Position numbers and translations under genes: made by a program. A stretch of 64,000 bases of DNA from Skermanella mucosa (GTDB lineage Bacteria; Pseudomonadota; Alphaproteobacteria; Azospirillales; Azospirillaceae). Positions 29,247-37,637 of the stretch are shown piece after piece. Under the pieces are notes generated by a model. That model saw only the letters and a list, made by a program, of their open reading frames with translations, was not told the origin of the DNA and made no database searches. How positions within the stretch are numbered: position 1 is the stretch's first letter; each line of letters opens with the position of its first letter. The stretch covers positions 344,501 to 408,500 of the forward strand of contig NZ_CP086108.1 of assembly GCF_016765655.2 (NCBI RefSeq). Reading direction: 5' to 3'.

Positions 29247-29963
29247 TCATGCGTCGCGGAGCAGGGCGGCGATCCGCGCGATCACCGCGTCGCGGGCCGA
29301 GGAAAGATAGAAATGGTCGCCGGGAAACAGGGTGACGGAGCTGGCGCCGGCGGCGTGGTCCCGCCATTCGCCCAGCTCCTCCACCACCACATGGTCGTCC
29401 CGCTCCCCGCACAGCACGTGGATCGGCAGGGCCAGCGGCGCCGCTAGGGTCGGCCGGTAGGTCTCGCAGGCGCGGAAGTCGGCGCGCAGGACGGGAATCA
29501 CCAGTTCCAGCAGTTCCGGATGGGCCGCCACTTCCGCCGGGGTGCCGCCGAGGGCCACGACCCGGGCGATCAGCGCCCGGTCGTCCAGGTGCGACACCGG
29601 CTCCAGCAGCCGGGGACGGTGGGGCGGCTCGCGCCCCGACACGAAGAGGGCGCAGGGCTGGGGCACGCCCCGGCCCCGCAGCCGCTGCGCCAGCTCGTAG
29701 GCGACCATGGCCCCCATGCTGTGGCCGAACAGCGCGTACCGGCCGGCCGGCTGCCGGTCGAGCGCGTCCAGGACGCGCATCTCCGCATGCTCGGCCAGGG
29801 CGCCGATGTCGGATAGCGGCTCCTCCGCGATCCGGTCCTCGCGGCCGGGGTACTGCACCGGAACGACCCGGAAAGGCGCCGCGGAGACCCAGGACCGGTA
29901 TGCCGACGCACCGGCGCCGGCATGGGCGAAACAGAACAGGGTGATCGGTCCCGTACCCGTCAT
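29247..29963 (-). CDS. Type II thioesterase (NRPS editing)
   Basis: A 238-residue alpha/beta hydrolase of the external thioesterase family, which frees NRPS carrier domains from wrong or stalled acyl groups. It opens with FCFAHAGAGASAYRSW. It has the nucleophile elbow GHSMGAMVAYE (Ser near 93), an acid in the LCGERDDHV region and the catalytic His in FPGDHFYLS near 219. It is a free-standing protein of normal length, distinct from any terminal TE domain of the assembly line. Its start overlaps the stop of the upstream small membrane protein (ATGA at 29960-29963), and it leads into the exporter gene. Confidence 0.94.
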   Translation of the reverse strand: MTGTGPITLFCFAHAGAGASAYRSWVSAAPFRVVPVQYPGREDRIAEEPLSDIGALAEHAEMRVLDALDRQPAGRYALFGHSMGAMVAYELAQRLRGRGVPQPCALFVSGREPPHRPRLLEPVSHLDDRALIARVVALGGTPAEVAAHPELLELVIPVLRADFRACETYRPTLAAPLALPIHVLCGERDDHVVVEELGEWRDHAAGASSVTLFPGDHFYLSSARDAVIARIAALLRDA

Positions 29964-30559
29964 GCCGCCCCCGGGCGGCCCAGGCCGCCGACCCGCCTGA
30001 CATACTGCTCCGCCAGGGCGACGGAATAATAGGCCCCCACCGCGGCCCCGAGTCCCATCATGAGGAATCCGCCGCCCACGAAGGCCGCCAGGCCCAGGCC
30101 GGTCACGCTGCCGATGGCGCTGGCCGACGCCGTGACGGTGTCCGACGCCGTGACGGTGTCCGACGCCGGCTGCGGCGCGGCCTCCGGCACGGTGGCGGGA
30201 AGGGCTTCGGTCAGGGCGACCGGCGATTCGGCCGGCATCGTGTCCGCGAGTACCGGAGCCGGCGCGGCCGACTCGGAGCCGAGGACGAGCGCCACGGGCG
30301 CCGGCTCGGGAGACCCGGCCGGGAAAGCCGGTCCGGAAAGGGTCGATTCGCCTTCGAACGGCGTGTCGGTGCCCTGCTCCGGCCCGGCCTGTGAGACGTC
30401 AGCCTGAGTCACGTCAGCCTGTGCCCCCTCAGCCTGCGTCACGCCGAAGTCGGTTCCGCCGGACTCCGGGCCGTCGATCCCGGCGTCGTCGGGCCGGGTG
30501 ATCGAGCCCGCCGGGGGCTCGAAAGACCCAGCCATTCCACCGCGTTTTCTGGGTGCCAT
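29960..30559 (-). CDS. Hypothetical protein with disordered Ala/Thr/Pro-rich body and C-terminal membrane helix
   Basis: A 199-residue protein I do not recognise. I chose the ATG at 30559 (MAPRKRGG), with GAGG 8-12 nt upstream. An in-frame ORF runs 40 codons further up but has poor coding character. Residues 1-140 are low complexity (repeated TQA/ADVTQ and SDTVTA units), probably disordered. About 160-190 is a Gly/Ala-rich hydrophobic helix (LAAFVGGGFLMMGLGAAVGAYYSV). The overlap with the thioesterase start puts it at the head of the thioesterase-exporter-SPFH operon, suggesting a membrane-linked accessory role. Confidence 0.7.
   Translation of the reverse strand: MAPRKRGGMAGSFEPPAGSITRPDDAGIDGPESGGTDFGVTQAEGAQADVTQADVSQAGPEQGTDTPFEGESTLSGPAFPAGSPEPAPVALVLGSESAAPAPVLADTMPAESPVALTEALPATVPEAAPQPASDTVTASDTVTASASAIGSVTGLGLAAFVGGGFLMMGLGAAVGAYYSVALAEQYVRRVGGLGRPGAA
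30131..30166. repeat. 18-bp perfect tandem duplication inside the hypothetical gene
   Basis: The unit CGTGACGGTGTCCGACGC is present twice in tandem. It keeps the reading frame and gives repeated SDTVTA residues in the low-complexity part of the encoded protein. Confidence 0.85.
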
Positions 30560-31113
30560 CACAAGCCTCGCATCTTTGTCGGAGGGCCGGCTTCCATCGC
30601 CGCCGATCGCCGCGGATCGGCGGAGGCGCTTCGCGACCAGCCGCCGGAGATATAACCATACCACGCATGGATTAGCCATATTAGCTTACCTATCGATTAC
30701 GAAGAGGATAAGCTCCCAGGCCGGAACAGGCGCAGCCGAACCCGCCAAAGTCTCTACCTTTGGCTTAAGCCTTATGATTTAGCCAAAACGCGCCCGAGAT
30801 GAAAGCGCTGTAAAGCGGCACGCGGCGAAACAACGCAAATTGTCACTTTTACATAACAGGGAGCCAGGCGATGTTACTCTGAGTTTCGATCGCGAGTAAC
30901 CGACTCGGCCCTGCGTTACGGCGCATACGCGAATAAGCATTTATGTGAGTGCTTTTAAGCGCGTCTAACCCTTATGCGAGAGTTTATGCTTGCAGTAACC
31001 CGAAAAGCGTTTATACACTCCCGTCAGTTGCATTGGCGCAAGGTGTGGCCCATTGCTGTTGAGCGCTACCCGACGATCTGCGCCGAGGCGGTAACCAGGC
31101 CACGGAGAGAGTT
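30560..31113. promoter_or_regulatory. Divergent intergenic region, AT-rich
   Basis: 554 bp lie between the leftward hypothetical/thioesterase operon and the rightward DUF697 gene. The stretch from about 30690 to 31020 is much richer in A and T than the neighbouring genes and has three TTTAT-centred repeats (30940-30944, 30983-30987, 31010-31014). It should contain promoters for both directions. I see no gene in it. Confidence 0.5.
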
Positions 31114-31587
31114 ATGAGCAACGAACGTATCAATGACGCCAACAAGCTGGTTTCGCGCTACGCCCTGTGGGCCGCCGGCGGCGGGCTGATTCCCGTCCCG
31201 ACGCTGGACATCGCCGCGATCGTGGCGGTCCAGATCAAGATGGTCGCGGACCTGTCCAAGCTGTACGGCGTTCCCTTCAGCCAGGATCGCGCCAAGACCG
31301 TGGTCAGCGCCCTGATCGGCGGCGTCCTGCCCGGCGCCCTGGCCGGCGGTTCGCTGGCCGTGCTCGGCACCGTGATCAAGCTCATCCCGATCGTCGGCAC
31401 CGCGGTCGGCATGGCCGTCAGCTCGGGCTTTGCCTATGCCCTGACCCAGGCGGTTGGCAAGGTCTTCGTGCTGCACTACGAGACCGGCGGATCGCTGCTG
31501 AACTTCGAGCCGGAGAAGGTGCGCAGCCACTTCGAGAAGGAGTTCAAGGGCGCCCAGGCCGCTCCGGAAACCCCGGTCGCCGCCTAA
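31114..31587 (+). CDS. DUF697 (YcjF/GTPase-associated) membrane protein
   Basis: 157 residues matching the DUF697 family, small membrane proteins often linked to GTPases or stress. The N-terminal part has RYALWAAGGGLIPVPTLDIAAIVAVQIKM (the PVPxxDIxAI motif is typical). It is followed by GGVLPGALAGGSLAVLGTVIKLIPIVGTAVG, two Gly/Ala-rich hydrophobic helices, and a charged C-terminus. GGAGAGAG precedes the ATG. The neighbours do not reveal its role. Confidence 0.85.
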   Translation: MSNERINDANKLVSRYALWAAGGGLIPVPTLDIAAIVAVQIKMVADLSKLYGVPFSQDRAKTVVSALIGGVLPGALAGGSLAVLGTVIKLIPIVGTAVGMAVSSGFAYALTQAVGKVFVLHYETGGSLLNFEPEKVRSHFEKEFKGAQAAPETPVAA

Positions 31588-31700
31588 GGCGGGCAGCCGG
31601 CCGCTTCCCCGTGGCCGGGATGCGCGGACCGTTCCGCGCATCCGCCCGGGAATGATGTCCGGTTCGTCAAAAGGCTTGGTCAGGGGCGGAAGCCCCCTTT

Positions 31701-31792
31701 TCGTCATACCCGGACTTGATCCGGGTATCTCCCTGCACGGCGTCGCTGATGAAGCCTGCAAGCGATGACCGGGTCAAGCCCGGTCATGACGA
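31701..31792. repeat. Inverted pair of REP-like palindromic elements
   Basis: Two copies of a roughly 29-bp palindromic element lie in opposite orientation (31701-31729 and 31764-31792), with arms ATACCCGG/CCGGGTAT and ATGACCGGG/CCCGGTCAT around a CTTGA core. The two copies can also pair with each other into a longer hairpin. They sit in the gap after the DUF697 gene, where they may act as transcript-end structures. Such elements are common in alphaproteobacterial intergenic DNA. Confidence 0.8.
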
Positions 31793-31919
31793 TGAGGGGG
31801 GGATGGATGCTCTGCCGGAAATGAGCGCGAGCGATGGACTGTAGTACAGTCTGCCGGTAAGGCTTCTCCAGGTTGACCGGCAATGACCATACCGCGCAGC
31901 CCGTGCCAGGGAACCAGGA

Positions 31920-32105
31920 ATGCCGCCCCTTCTCTTCACGCTCCTCTACGTCTTCCTATCGATAGTGGTCGGCTTCGTCGGCAGCGACCGCCGTTGCCGC
32001 TTCATAGGCGCCTTCGTGCTCAGCCTGCTCTTCACGCCGCTGGCCACGTTCCTGGTGCTCTACATGACCGAGCCGGTCAAGCGGACAGCGGTCAAGGCAC
32101 GCTGA
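31920..32105 (+). CDS. Small two-helix membrane protein
   Basis: 61 residues with two hydrophobic segments (about 4-21 and 30-50) separated by GSDRRCRF, ending TEPVKRTAVKAR. The pattern of a short basic loop and a basic tail is what real small inner-membrane proteins show. AGGA lies directly before the ATG. Its 3' part overlaps, antiparallel, the 3' end of the leftward gene ending at 31956. Function unknown. Confidence 0.6.
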   Translation: MPPLLFTLLYVFLSIVVGFVGSDRRCRFIGAFVLSLLFTPLATFLVLYMTEPVKRTAVKAR

Positions 32106-32609
32106 GTCCCCTGCGCGCGCCATGGCCCGCGGTGCGGCGCTCCATTTCACGAACTCGAAGCTGTCCCGCGCGATGACCCGCCCCGGGATCCGCGACAGGG
32201 GCGTTCCCATCCGGTCCAGCGTCGCCATGTTGTCGATGTCCAGCCGCATCGGCGCCGCCGCATTCCCCTCGTCCAGCCACAGCCTGCCGAACAGCCGCTT
32301 GGAATAGCCGGGCGACCCCACCGCGGTCGCGAGGGTGGCCCCCTCGACCGGTTCGAGCGCCGTGAAGGTCGGCTCGGCCAGTTCGACCTCCGCATACACG
32401 GGATAGGAACCGTCGGCATCGGCCGGGGAGGGCGCCCTGACATGCAGGGTCCGGACCCGCCAGGGATGGCCGATCCGCCGCTCTATGGCCGCGCTGACGG
32501 CGTCCCGGATCGGAGTGGCCCTGGCGGGTTCCCGCTCCGGGTACCACCACGCGGCGCCGGCCGCGATCAGGGCCGCGAGAGCCAGCGCGTATCCCGCCCG
32601 TGATGCCAT
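31956..32609 (-). CDS. Hypothetical secreted or membrane-anchored protein
   Basis: 217 residues from the ATG at 32609, chosen because GGGGGAGA lies about 8 nt upstream and a signal-like segment (MASRAGYALALAALIAAGAAWW) follows at once. The middle (about 30-165) has mixed beta-rich character and no motif I recognise. The last 50 residues are antisense to the small membrane protein gene, rich in Arg/Glu/Ala, and look like non-functional read-through. A recent loss of an earlier stop codon is possible. Confidence 0.55.
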   Translation of the reverse strand: MASRAGYALALAALIAAGAAWWYPEREPARATPIRDAVSAAIERRIGHPWRVRTLHVRAPSPADADGSYPVYAEVELAEPTFTALEPVEGATLATAVGSPGYSKRLFGRLWLDEGNAAAPMRLDIDNMATLDRMGTPLSRIPGRVIARDSFEFVKWSAAPRAMARAGDSACLDRCPLDRLGHVEHQERGQRREEQAEHEGAYEAATAVAADEADHYR

Positions 32610-32701
32610 GGCGCGTCTCCCCCACAAGTCCTTTCCAGGATAGCAGAGAGGGGAGTCGCGCCCCGCGGTGGCAAAAGCATTAGCCTGCGATCTTCGGTCG
32701 G

Positions 32702-35035
32702 TCAGAAACTTGCCTGGAGCCCGAAGAAATATTGTGGACGCTTGGTCGGCAGGTTGCCCGACGTGTAATAGGCGCGGGTCAGCGGTTGCGCCACGACCAG
32801 TTCGCCCGACAGCCACTGGGTCAGCAGGAAGCGGGCGCCGGCGACCACCGAGGCCGCGTCGTCCATGGGCTTCTCCCCCGCCAGCAGGTCGCGCCGCCAG
32901 GTCCGGCCGAAATCATACCCGGCATAGAGCTGGTAGCCCTGGAAATAGGGCAGGCCGACCGCGCCGTTGTATTGCAGCTCCGCCTTGGTCGCCACGCCGT
33001 GGTCGCCCATGATGATCGTGTTGTTGTAGCCGCGCCCGTATTCCTTGCCGCCGACGCTGAACTGCTCGGGGCCCAGCAGGGGGTCGAAGGCGTACTGTCC
33101 GGTCACGCCCAGCGCCAGGGCGAGCCCGGTGGCGCCCAGCGGCTGGGTCCTGGTAATCTCGGCATTGACCTTCTGGTAATCGCTGACGCCGTTTTGCCTG
33201 GTGGAGTATTCGGCGCCGGTCTTGCGCGCGCCGAAAATGTCGAGTCCCTGGCTGAACTTCGCGCTGAACGCCGTCAGCCCGTGCAGGCTGTCGACGAAAT
33301 CGAACCGGCCGCCGATCCGGAGGCTGCGCGTGCGCGAATTGGACAGGATGAAGGTCTGGCTGCCGAAGAACGGGGAAGTCAGCGGAGTCGCCTGCGCCAG
33401 GCTGTTCAGGTAGTCGAACTGGGCCGAAACGGTCAGGTTCTCGATCGACGACCGGATCACCGGATAGGACAGGCTGGCCGTGAACAGCGAGCCGAAGCTT
33501 TCGCCCTGCTGGTCCTTCAGGTTGGCGCCGGGCTTGCCCAGCGTCCGGCTGTAATAGGTGGACAGCTTCAGGCCGTCGGACGTCAGCGGCTGGTCGTAGC
33601 CGATCCCGAGGATCCTGACCTCCTCCGGATCGATCATGGTGATGTGACTGAGCGACAGCCGCTCGTTGAAGCCGAGCGCGCCGGCGGCGGAACCGCTGGC
33701 CATCAATTCGATGATGCCGGTCGGCTGGGATCCGCGGTTGTCGAAACCGACGCTGCCGCTGAAGGTCTTGCGCGCCAGTTCGAGCGTGGCGATGCCGCCC
33801 GGCTCCTTCGGCGGCGTGATCGAGCGGATGCTGATGCCCGGAATGTCGCCGAGCAGCAGCGAGTAGCGGTTCAGCGTCGCGATGGTCAGGGGCCGGACGT
33901 TGGCGACCCGGTTGGCGGTCCGGTACACCAGGTCGTCCGGCGGAACCTCCTTGCCGTCGAGCAGGACGACCACCCGCGACGCCCAGATCTCGTTGACTTG
34001 GATTCGGGCGGCGCCGTCCACGACCGACTGGGCCGGGATCCTCACCTCGGGCGGAACATAGCCGTCGGCCCCGTAGCGCCCGCGGATCTTGCCGGCGATG
34101 GTATAGAGGTCGGCGAGCGAGATCTCCTTGCCGATCGAGTCGGCATAGAGCGGTGCGAGCGCGTCCGCCGGATATGTCGTGACGCCGGCGAGGTCCAGCC
34201 GGTCGAGCCTGAACCGGATCCGCTCCGCGCCGGGCGGCGGCTTGTCCTGGTCGAGGCCCGGCGGCACCTCGATGCCGATCCGCTCCAGCGTGGCGGGGGC
34301 GCGGCGGCTGAGTTCCACGGTCACGGCGACGCTCTGGTCCGGCTCGATCCGGCTTTCCAGATGGACCACGAACAGCCCCAGTTCCCGCTGCAGGCGGTCG
34401 CGGGCGCTCTCGAACACGGCGCGGGACAGCGGCCGGTCGGCCTCCACGTCGGCGATGATCCGGTCCAGCACGGGGTCGGAGCCGGCCGGGGCGCCGTCGA
34501 TCGTGACGACGGTGCGGTCCACGGCGAACTCGTCGATCCGCAGCTTGACGGTGCCGTTGTTGATCTTCTGCGGCGGCACGCTGACCTTGGGCCGGAAATA
34601 GCCCAGCGCCTCGTACCGCTCGGCCACGGCGGCGGCGGCCTCGAACACCTGGAGCAGGGAAACCGTCCTGCCGGCGAGCGGCTGGGCGATCTCGTCGATG
34701 GCCGCCTGCCCGACCGGGGCGGGCTGCTCCAGCTCGAAGGTTCGGAAGGCGAAGCGGATGGCGCCGGCGTTGCCCGGCGGGTGGGTCTGGTCGAGCAGGA
34801 CCGGCACCTCGGGATCGGTCGAGGTCACCGGCAGGTCGGGCCGGGCGAACTTGTCGTTGATCCTGTCGATGTCGGTCTCGCGCAGCAGGGCCGGGTTGCT
34901 GGTCAGGGAGGCGGGCGGGCCGACCTGGGCGACCGCGGGAGCCGCCGCGGAAAGCGCCGAAGCCGCGACGATCAGCGGCAGCAGGGCGGAGCCGCGAAGC
35001 GCCCCGGCCCGATGCCGCGACCGCCGGGAGGACAT
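32702..35035 (-). CDS. TpsB-type outer-membrane transporter (ShlB/FhaC/HecB family)
   Basis: 777 residues from ATG 35035, chosen so that a signal peptide (SALLPLIVAASALSAAAPAVAQ) is near the N-terminus. The layout is that of two-partner secretion transporters: POTRA-like domains (about 75-340, with an FxxxxxYRxxGY-like element at AERYEALGYFRPKV) followed by a C-terminal beta-barrel with many alternating aromatic strands. It ends in a terminal Phe (FFGLQASF). A larger hydrophilic insert occupies about 200-400. TpsB proteins export a large TpsA adhesin or cytolysin, usually encoded next door. None is present here. Confidence 0.85.
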   Translation of the reverse strand: MSSRRSRHRAGALRGSALLPLIVAASALSAAAPAVAQVGPPASLTSNPALLRETDIDRINDKFARPDLPVTSTDPEVPVLLDQTHPPGNAGAIRFAFRTFELEQPAPVGQAAIDEIAQPLAGRTVSLLQVFEAAAAVAERYEALGYFRPKVSVPPQKINNGTVKLRIDEFAVDRTVVTIDGAPAGSDPVLDRIIADVEADRPLSRAVFESARDRLQRELGLFVVHLESRIEPDQSVAVTVELSRRAPATLERIGIEVPPGLDQDKPPPGAERIRFRLDRLDLAGVTTYPADALAPLYADSIGKEISLADLYTIAGKIRGRYGADGYVPPEVRIPAQSVVDGAARIQVNEIWASRVVVLLDGKEVPPDDLVYRTANRVANVRPLTIATLNRYSLLLGDIPGISIRSITPPKEPGGIATLELARKTFSGSVGFDNRGSQPTGIIELMASGSAAGALGFNERLSLSHITMIDPEEVRILGIGYDQPLTSDGLKLSTYYSRTLGKPGANLKDQQGESFGSLFTASLSYPVIRSSIENLTVSAQFDYLNSLAQATPLTSPFFGSQTFILSNSRTRSLRIGGRFDFVDSLHGLTAFSAKFSQGLDIFGARKTGAEYSTRQNGVSDYQKVNAEITRTQPLGATGLALALGVTGQYAFDPLLGPEQFSVGGKEYGRGYNNTIIMGDHGVATKAELQYNGAVGLPYFQGYQLYAGYDFGRTWRRDLLAGEKPMDDAASVVAGARFLLTQWLSGELVVAQPLTRAYYTSGNLPTKRPQYFFGLQASF

Positions 35036-35327
35036 TCTTTCGTCTTGAGGATAGGTCATGGTGAACAGCACCCGCTCCAAAGCCCGGAATGGATGCATTT
35101 GTACTAACTAATATTATCATAGGAAACAGGTTTTTCCCGCTATCCTCGATCATTCCGAAAGATATTCTAGTAATCGCCTTCAAAAGGAGAAGCCGGCCCG
35201 CCGGCCCGTGGTGCGGCGCGGAATTCATTAACCAATATCCGGCAGAATTCCCCGAGCGAAACCGCAGGGTCGGCCGCGCGGACGCCGGGAACCGGCCGAA
35301 TCGGCGGGCGGCGTCAGGACGGGGCAG
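35036..35327. promoter_or_regulatory. Divergent intergenic region
   Basis: 292 bp between the leftward TpsB gene and a rightward hypothetical gene. The part from 35098 to 35175 is AT-rich and is the likely site of promoters. No clear operator or RNA structure was seen. Confidence 0.4.
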
Positions 35328-36074
35328 ATGGACAATACTCGGCAGACCGGACAGAAACAGGAATCCTTGTGGACCCTCGCGGCCGCCCTGATCCTGATGG
35401 GCGGCATCTTCGCCGCCGCCACGGCGCTCGACCGATCGGGCGCCGGGACCTCGGGGGCGGCCCGGGGCGCCGTCGTCCACGACCGGTCCTTCGCGGCGGC
35501 CCTGTCCCGCTTCCCGGAGGAGATGAGCCGGACCCGGCCGGAACTGTCCGGCAGCTTCGCCGACGGCGACGTCAGCGTCCGAAGTTGCCTGGATTTCCTG
35601 ACGGCGACCGTACGCCCCGACCGGCTGCGCCACTTCGGCGGGCTCGCCGATTCGTATCATTACGACGACTGCCTGCCGCTCCGCGCAGCCTATCTGGGCC
35701 GCAGCCCGCGCGATTTCATCGGGCCGGACCAGCGGCTGGGGCAGATCCTGGGCGACCGGCTCGACCCGTCCCGGCTGAAAGACCTGCTGCCGGCCTGGAT
35801 CAGGCCGGCGCGCAGGCTCCGCGATGCCGGCGCCGACCGGATCGAAATCCTGCCCCGCGGCATCGTCCTCCACCAAGGCGGCCGGGCGGTGGCGGTCGAT
35901 GTGCTCGCGTCCGCCGACATCACGGGGCGCGGGATCGAGGATCTGATCATCCGCGTGACCGGTTCCGGCCCGGTGCGCTACGCTCTGCTGGAACAGGACC
36001 AAAGCGGCGCGCTGGTCCCCATGGACCGCCAAGCCGTCGTCCCCCATGCCGGCATCGCCAGCCAGCCGGACTGA
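35328..36074 (+). CDS. Hypothetical protein with N-terminal membrane anchor
   Basis: 248 residues. A hydrophobic segment at about 16-34 (LAAALILMGGIFAAATAL) would act as an anchor or uncleaved signal. The rest is soluble and probably periplasmic, with paired Cys in the SCLDFLTATV and YDDCLPLR stretches (about 86 and 112) that might form a disulfide. No family recognised. It stands alone between the TpsB gene and the MocR regulator. Confidence 0.6.
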   Translation: MDNTRQTGQKQESLWTLAAALILMGGIFAAATALDRSGAGTSGAARGAVVHDRSFAAALSRFPEEMSRTRPELSGSFADGDVSVRSCLDFLTATVRPDRLRHFGGLADSYHYDDCLPLRAAYLGRSPRDFIGPDQRLGQILGDRLDPSRLKDLLPAWIRPARRLRDAGADRIEILPRGIVLHQGGRAVAVDVLASADITGRGIEDLIIRVTGSGPVRYALLEQDQSGALVPMDRQAVVPHAGIASQPD

Positions 36075-36186
36075 CCATCCCCGAGGCCGACAGGGAGCGG
36101 GAACTTTCCTTTGACATTGCAACCGCGCCAATGACCATATCGAGCCGATCCGATGGATCCTGTTGGTATGGTGGCCGAGAGACAGC

Positions 36187-37602
36187 ATGACAGAGTGGCT
36201 TCCCGTCCTGGCGCCCGGGGGGCGCGGCGGCACCCGTCGGCAGACCAAGCACAAGGTGCTGACCGAGGCGATCATCGCCGACATCGACGCCGGCAGGCTG
36301 ACCCGCGGCCAGCGGCTTCCGGCCCACCGGGAGCTGGCGCTGCGGCTCGGCCTGAGCGTCCAGACGGTGAGCGCCAGCTACAAGGAGGTCGAGCGGCGGG
36401 GCTATCTGCGCAGCGAGGTCGGCCGGGGCACCTTCGTCAAGGGCGGGATCGCCGAGGCGGGCGGCTGCAGGCTGGACATGCGGCCAAGCGGGTCCTTCGA
36501 CCTGTCGGTCGTCCGGGCCGTCTTCACCGAACGGCACGACGCGGCCTCGCGCACCCTGCTGGCCGCGATGTCGCAAGCCGACAACACGCCCTGGATGCAA
36601 CCCTGCCGCCCGGTCGCCGGTCTGGAAGCCCACCGTGCCGTGGGTTCCGCCTGGCTGGCCAGGCTCGGCCTGCCCGACGTGGCGCCGGACCGCATCCTGA
36701 TCACCAACGGCACCACCCACGGCATCTTCCTGGCGCTCGCCACGGTGGTCCGCAGCGACGACCTGGTCGTGACCGAGGCGCTGACCGACCACGGTGTCAT
36801 CGGCCTGTCCAACGTCCTGGGTTTCACTCTTTGCGGGCTGCCGACCGACCGCGAGGGCATCCTGCCCGACGCGTTCGAGGAGGCGTGCCGGACCGCCAAG
36901 GTCAAGGCGCTGGTCTGCACGCCGACCTTCACCAACCCGACCGGCACCCTGATGGGCGCCGCCCGCCGGCGGCGCCTGGCCGAGGTCGCGCGGGCCAACA
37001 ACGTCTATATCATCGAGGACGAGGTCTATCGCCCGCTGATCGAGGACGAGCTGCCGTCGGTCACCTCGTTCGCGCCCGAACTGGGCTTCTTCAGCACCAG
37101 CTTCACCAAGTCGGTGATGACGGGATTGCGGACCGGCTATCTGGTCGTCCCGCCCCATTTCACCCTCCGGACCGCCAGCGTGCTCCGCGTCACCTGCTGG
37201 AGCGCGGTGCCGGCGGTCGCGGAGATGGCGGCGCGCTGGGTCGAGGACGGAGTCGCCGAGCAGCTGCTCCAGGTGCAGCGGAGCGAAATCCGAAGACGGC
37301 AGCAACTGGTCGCCGCGATCCTGGGACCCCACGTCGCGGGCGGCCATCCGCTGGCGCTCAGCGCCTGGCTGCGGGTGCCGGGCTACTGGACGGAGGAAGG
37401 GCTGGTCCGGACGTTGCGCGAACGCGGCGTCGCGGCCACCCCGTCCGAGCCGTTCGTGGTCGAGGCGGGCGAACCGCCGAACGCGCTGCGCATCTGCATC
37501 GGCGGCACCCTGACGCTGGAAGACCTGCGCGAGGCGCTGGAGATCATCGCGGGCACCTTCGCCCAGTACCCGGGCATCAACGACGCCTGTTTCATCGCCT
37601 GA
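36187..37602 (+). CDS. MocR-type GntR regulator with aminotransferase-like PLP domain
   Basis: 471 residues from the ATG at 36187, preferred over 36163 because GAGAG precedes it. The N-terminal winged helix (about 25-90) shows GntR features: LTEAIIADIDAGRLTRGQRLPAHRELALRL and VERRGYLRSEVGRGTFV. The remainder is a fold-type I aminotransferase domain with CTPTFTNPTG, IIEDEVYRPL and the PLP-binding Lys in FSTSFTKSV. Such proteins sense pyridoxal phosphate or amino compounds and often control a nearby metabolic gene. No such target is adjacent. A second GntR regulator follows after 35 nt in the same direction. Confidence 0.93.
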   Translation: MTEWLPVLAPGGRGGTRRQTKHKVLTEAIIADIDAGRLTRGQRLPAHRELALRLGLSVQTVSASYKEVERRGYLRSEVGRGTFVKGGIAEAGGCRLDMRPSGSFDLSVVRAVFTERHDAASRTLLAAMSQADNTPWMQPCRPVAGLEAHRAVGSAWLARLGLPDVAPDRILITNGTTHGIFLALATVVRSDDLVVTEALTDHGVIGLSNVLGFTLCGLPTDREGILPDAFEEACRTAKVKALVCTPTFTNPTGTLMGAARRRRLAEVARANNVYIIEDEVYRPLIEDELPSVTSFAPELGFFSTSFTKSVMTGLRTGYLVVPPHFTLRTASVLRVTCWSAVPAVAEMAARWVEDGVAEQLLQVQRSEIRRRQQLVAAILGPHVAGGHPLALSAWLRVPGYWTEEGLVRTLRERGVAATPSEPFVVEAGEPPNALRICIGGTLTLEDLREALEIIAGTFAQYPGINDACFIA

Positions 37603-37637
37603 CCCGCAGGGCCGCGCTCGAGAGCTGAACCGGGACC

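Noticed and set aside
1-30559. Firm call of the NRPS product as a siderophore
   Set aside because: The exporter type and EntF-like start hint at it, but no DHB, hydroxamate or receptor genes are in the window and Thr-rich lipopeptides fit equally well.
32913-36284. 1123-codon minus-strand frame
   Set aside because: It crosses the TpsB gene in a wrong frame and is antisense to the 35328-36074 gene. It is Arg/Pro-rich with no domains.
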